From assembly GCA_903930395.1 (NCBI GenBank), contig CAIYYE010000313.1:1-7354 (forward strand): 7,354 bases of DNA. The letters are read 5' to 3'. The DNA comes from an uncultured beta proteobacterium (lineage in GTDB: Bacteria > Pseudomonadota > Gammaproteobacteria > Burkholderiales > Rhodocyclaceae). The position numbers and the translations under genes were made by a program. The notes beneath the pieces were generated by a model. The model searched no databases. It was not told the origin of the DNA and saw only the letters and a list, made by a program, of their open reading frames with translations. Every line of letters begins with the position of its first letter. The stretch's first letter is position 1. Positions 6,204 to 7,354 of the stretch are shown in pieces.

Positions 6204-6892
6204 GCCTCCCCCCGGCCCAGCTGCTGCGCGGCCTGGCCGTGGTCGTCTTCATCACAATCTGGGCTGTACTCGCCCATACCGGCAGTTCCGGCCATGGCAC
6301 CGCCGATCTCTCCGTACTGATCGGCATTGCCCCGATCATGACCGCGCTTGGCTTGTTGCTTTGGCGTAACCCCCACCCACTGCGGACCGGCGCCGGCATC
6401 GTCGCATTGCTCGGCGGTCTGGCCTGGCTATGGCCGATCTTGCGCACCAACGTTGCCCTGTTGTTTTTCATCGAGCATCTCGGTACCAACCTGGCGCTTG
6501 GCGCGCTTTTCGGGCGCAGCCTGCTGGGCAAAGGCGAAGCCTTGATCACCCAGCTCGCCCGCGCCGTACATGCCGGCCCGCTGTCGGAGCGCAAACGACG
6601 CCACACACGGCAGGCGACACTGGCGTGGACGCTGTTTTTCCTGAGCAATGCGCTGATCTCGACCACCCTCTGGCTACTGGCCCCGCTGGCCGTGTGGTCG
6701 GTTTTCGCCAACCTGCTGTCGGCGCCGCTGCTCGCCGCCATGTTCATCGGCGAACATCTCTGGCGTCTCAAGGTTCTGCCACCGGAGGAGCGCCCCAGCT
6801 TTGCCCAGGTTGTCAGCGCCTACCGCATGCGTGGCAAACAGGTCGCCCCGAGCAGCCAGCTTGAAACGCCGAGTCGGCCGACGCCGCTGTAA
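6200..6892 (+). CDS. COG4648-type membrane protein of APE-like cluster
   Basis: A 230-residue inner-membrane protein with about six hydrophobic segments (9-26, 37-55, 62-80, 84-106, 141-160, 163-184). A basic cytoplasmic loop between the fourth and fifth segments (SERKRRHTRQATLAWTLFF, 129-147) and a polar C-terminal tail are visible. The composition and loop match the COG4648 family, which is found almost only in aryl polyene-type clusters between the ACP and the AMP-ligase genes (ApeG position). Its biochemical role is not established; no catalytic motif is evident. It is translationally coupled at both ends: four bases overlap with the second ACP and one base (TAATG) with the ligase. Confidence 0.82.
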   Translation: MSLPPAQLLRGLAVVVFITIWAVLAHTGSSGHGTADLSVLIGIAPIMTALGLLLWRNPHPLRTGAGIVALLGGLAWLWPILRTNVALLFFIEHLGTNLALGALFGRSLLGKGEALITQLARAVHAGPLSERKRRHTRQATLAWTLFFLSNALISTTLWLLAPLAVWSVFANLLSAPLLAAMFIGEHLWRLKVLPPEERPSFAQVVSAYRMRGKQVAPSSQLETPSRPTPL

Positions 6893-7354
6893 TGATCACC
6901 GTACCACTACTCGCCCACGGTGACCTCGACGCCGTCTTCGCCTGGACGACCGATGGTCCGCTCAGCGTTGGTGACTATCTGGCCGATGCCCGGGAACTGG
7001 CTGAACAATTGCCGCCAGCCTGCCATCTGCTCAATCTCTGTCACGACCGTTATCGCTTTGCCGTCGGCTTCGCTGCGGGCCTGCTGCGCGGCATGAGCAG
7101 CCTGCAGCCTTCATCGCAATCGCCGGAAACCTTCCGCCGCCTGCAAGCTGAATACCCGGACCTCATCTGCCTGTGCGACGGCAGTACCGATACGCTGGAC
7201 CTTCCCCGCCTCGATTTTCCCGCCATCCGGATGGCAGCCGAGCGGAAATGCGAACCAACGATCCCGCTGATTTCCGCCGACCACGTCGCCGCCATCCTGT
7301 TCACTTCCGGCTCGACCGGCCTGCCGCAGGCGCAGCGCAAAACCTGGGGAAAAC
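6892..7354 (+). CDS. AMP-forming acyl/aryl ligase, N-terminal part only
   Basis: The first 154 residues of an adenylate-forming enzyme (ANL superfamily), cut by the right edge. The ATP-binding P-loop appears as LFTSGSTGLPQAQRKTWG (136-153). TSGSTG is standard, but the following residues are PQAQRK where most acyl-CoA synthetases have PKG or PK, so the conserved basic residue seems shifted to Lys150. The N-terminal part before the P-loop is short (about 135 residues), as in the ligases of aryl polyene clusters (ApeH type). Such an enzyme would adenylate an aromatic acid such as 4-hydroxycinnamate and load it onto a carrier protein. The start overlaps the preceding stop by one base (TAATG). The substrate is inferred from context only. 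Confidence 0.85.
   Translation, partial: MITVPLLAHGDLDAVFAWTTDGPLSVGDYLADARELAEQLPPACHLLNLCHDRYRFAVGFAAGLLRGMSSLQPSSQSPETFRRLQAEYPDLICLCDGSTDTLDLPRLDFPAIRMAAERKCEPTIPLISADHVAAILFTSGSTGLPQAQRKTWGK

Overview
The window looks like ordinary chromosome from a high-GC betaproteobacterium. The gene content and protein style would fit Rhodocyclales such as Dechloromonas or Azonexus, but the genus is inferred from general resemblance, not from a marker gene. Coding density is high. No tRNA, rRNA, CRISPR array, insertion sequence or phage gene was seen, and no gene-free stretch exceeds about 130 bases.

Left part (1-3605): a B12-binding-domain radical SAM protein runs leftward off the window edge. It is divergent, across a 93-base gap, from a rightward run of an ABC-2/NodJ-type permease, cutA and dsbD. 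cutA and dsbD overlap by four bases (ATGA). This is the same neighbourhood that in E. coli was named cutA1/cutA2(dipZ). CutA is a small trimeric protein linked to metal tolerance. DsbD carries electrons from cytoplasmic thioredoxin across the inner membrane to periplasmic thiol-disulfide and cytochrome c maturation proteins.

Middle (3602-4406): a leftward PAP2-family membrane phosphatase gene converges on dsbD, and the two stop codons overlap. A 130-base divergent intergenic region then separates it from the right-hand cluster. That region holds a good sigma-70-like promoter candidate and some short repeats.

Right part (4407-7354, continuing past the edge): five tightly packed rightward genes encode an acyl carrier protein, a beta-ketoacyl-ACP synthase with a complete Cys-His-Lys-His catalytic set, a second acyl carrier protein, a six-helix COG4648-type membrane protein, and the N-terminal part of an AMP-forming acyl/aryl ligase. 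Gaps are 3 and 18 bases, then overlaps of 4 bases and 1 base. This gene set is the signature of an aryl polyene (APE, xanthomonadin-like) pigment cluster, in which a ligase loads an aryl starter onto a dedicated ACP and type II fatty-acid/polyketide-like enzymes extend it to a conjugated polyene anchored in the outer membrane. Confirmation lies beyond the right edge (dehydratases, ketoreductases, ammonia-lyase, glycosyl/acyltransferase, MMPL exporter). The window shows the cluster's probable left border.

The most notable points are the APE-like cluster start with two dissimilar ACPs flanking a ketosynthase, a ligase P-loop that departs from the usual sequence, start codons sitting almost directly on -10-like boxes (possible leaderless genes), and a NodJ-like permease with no adjacent ATPase gene.
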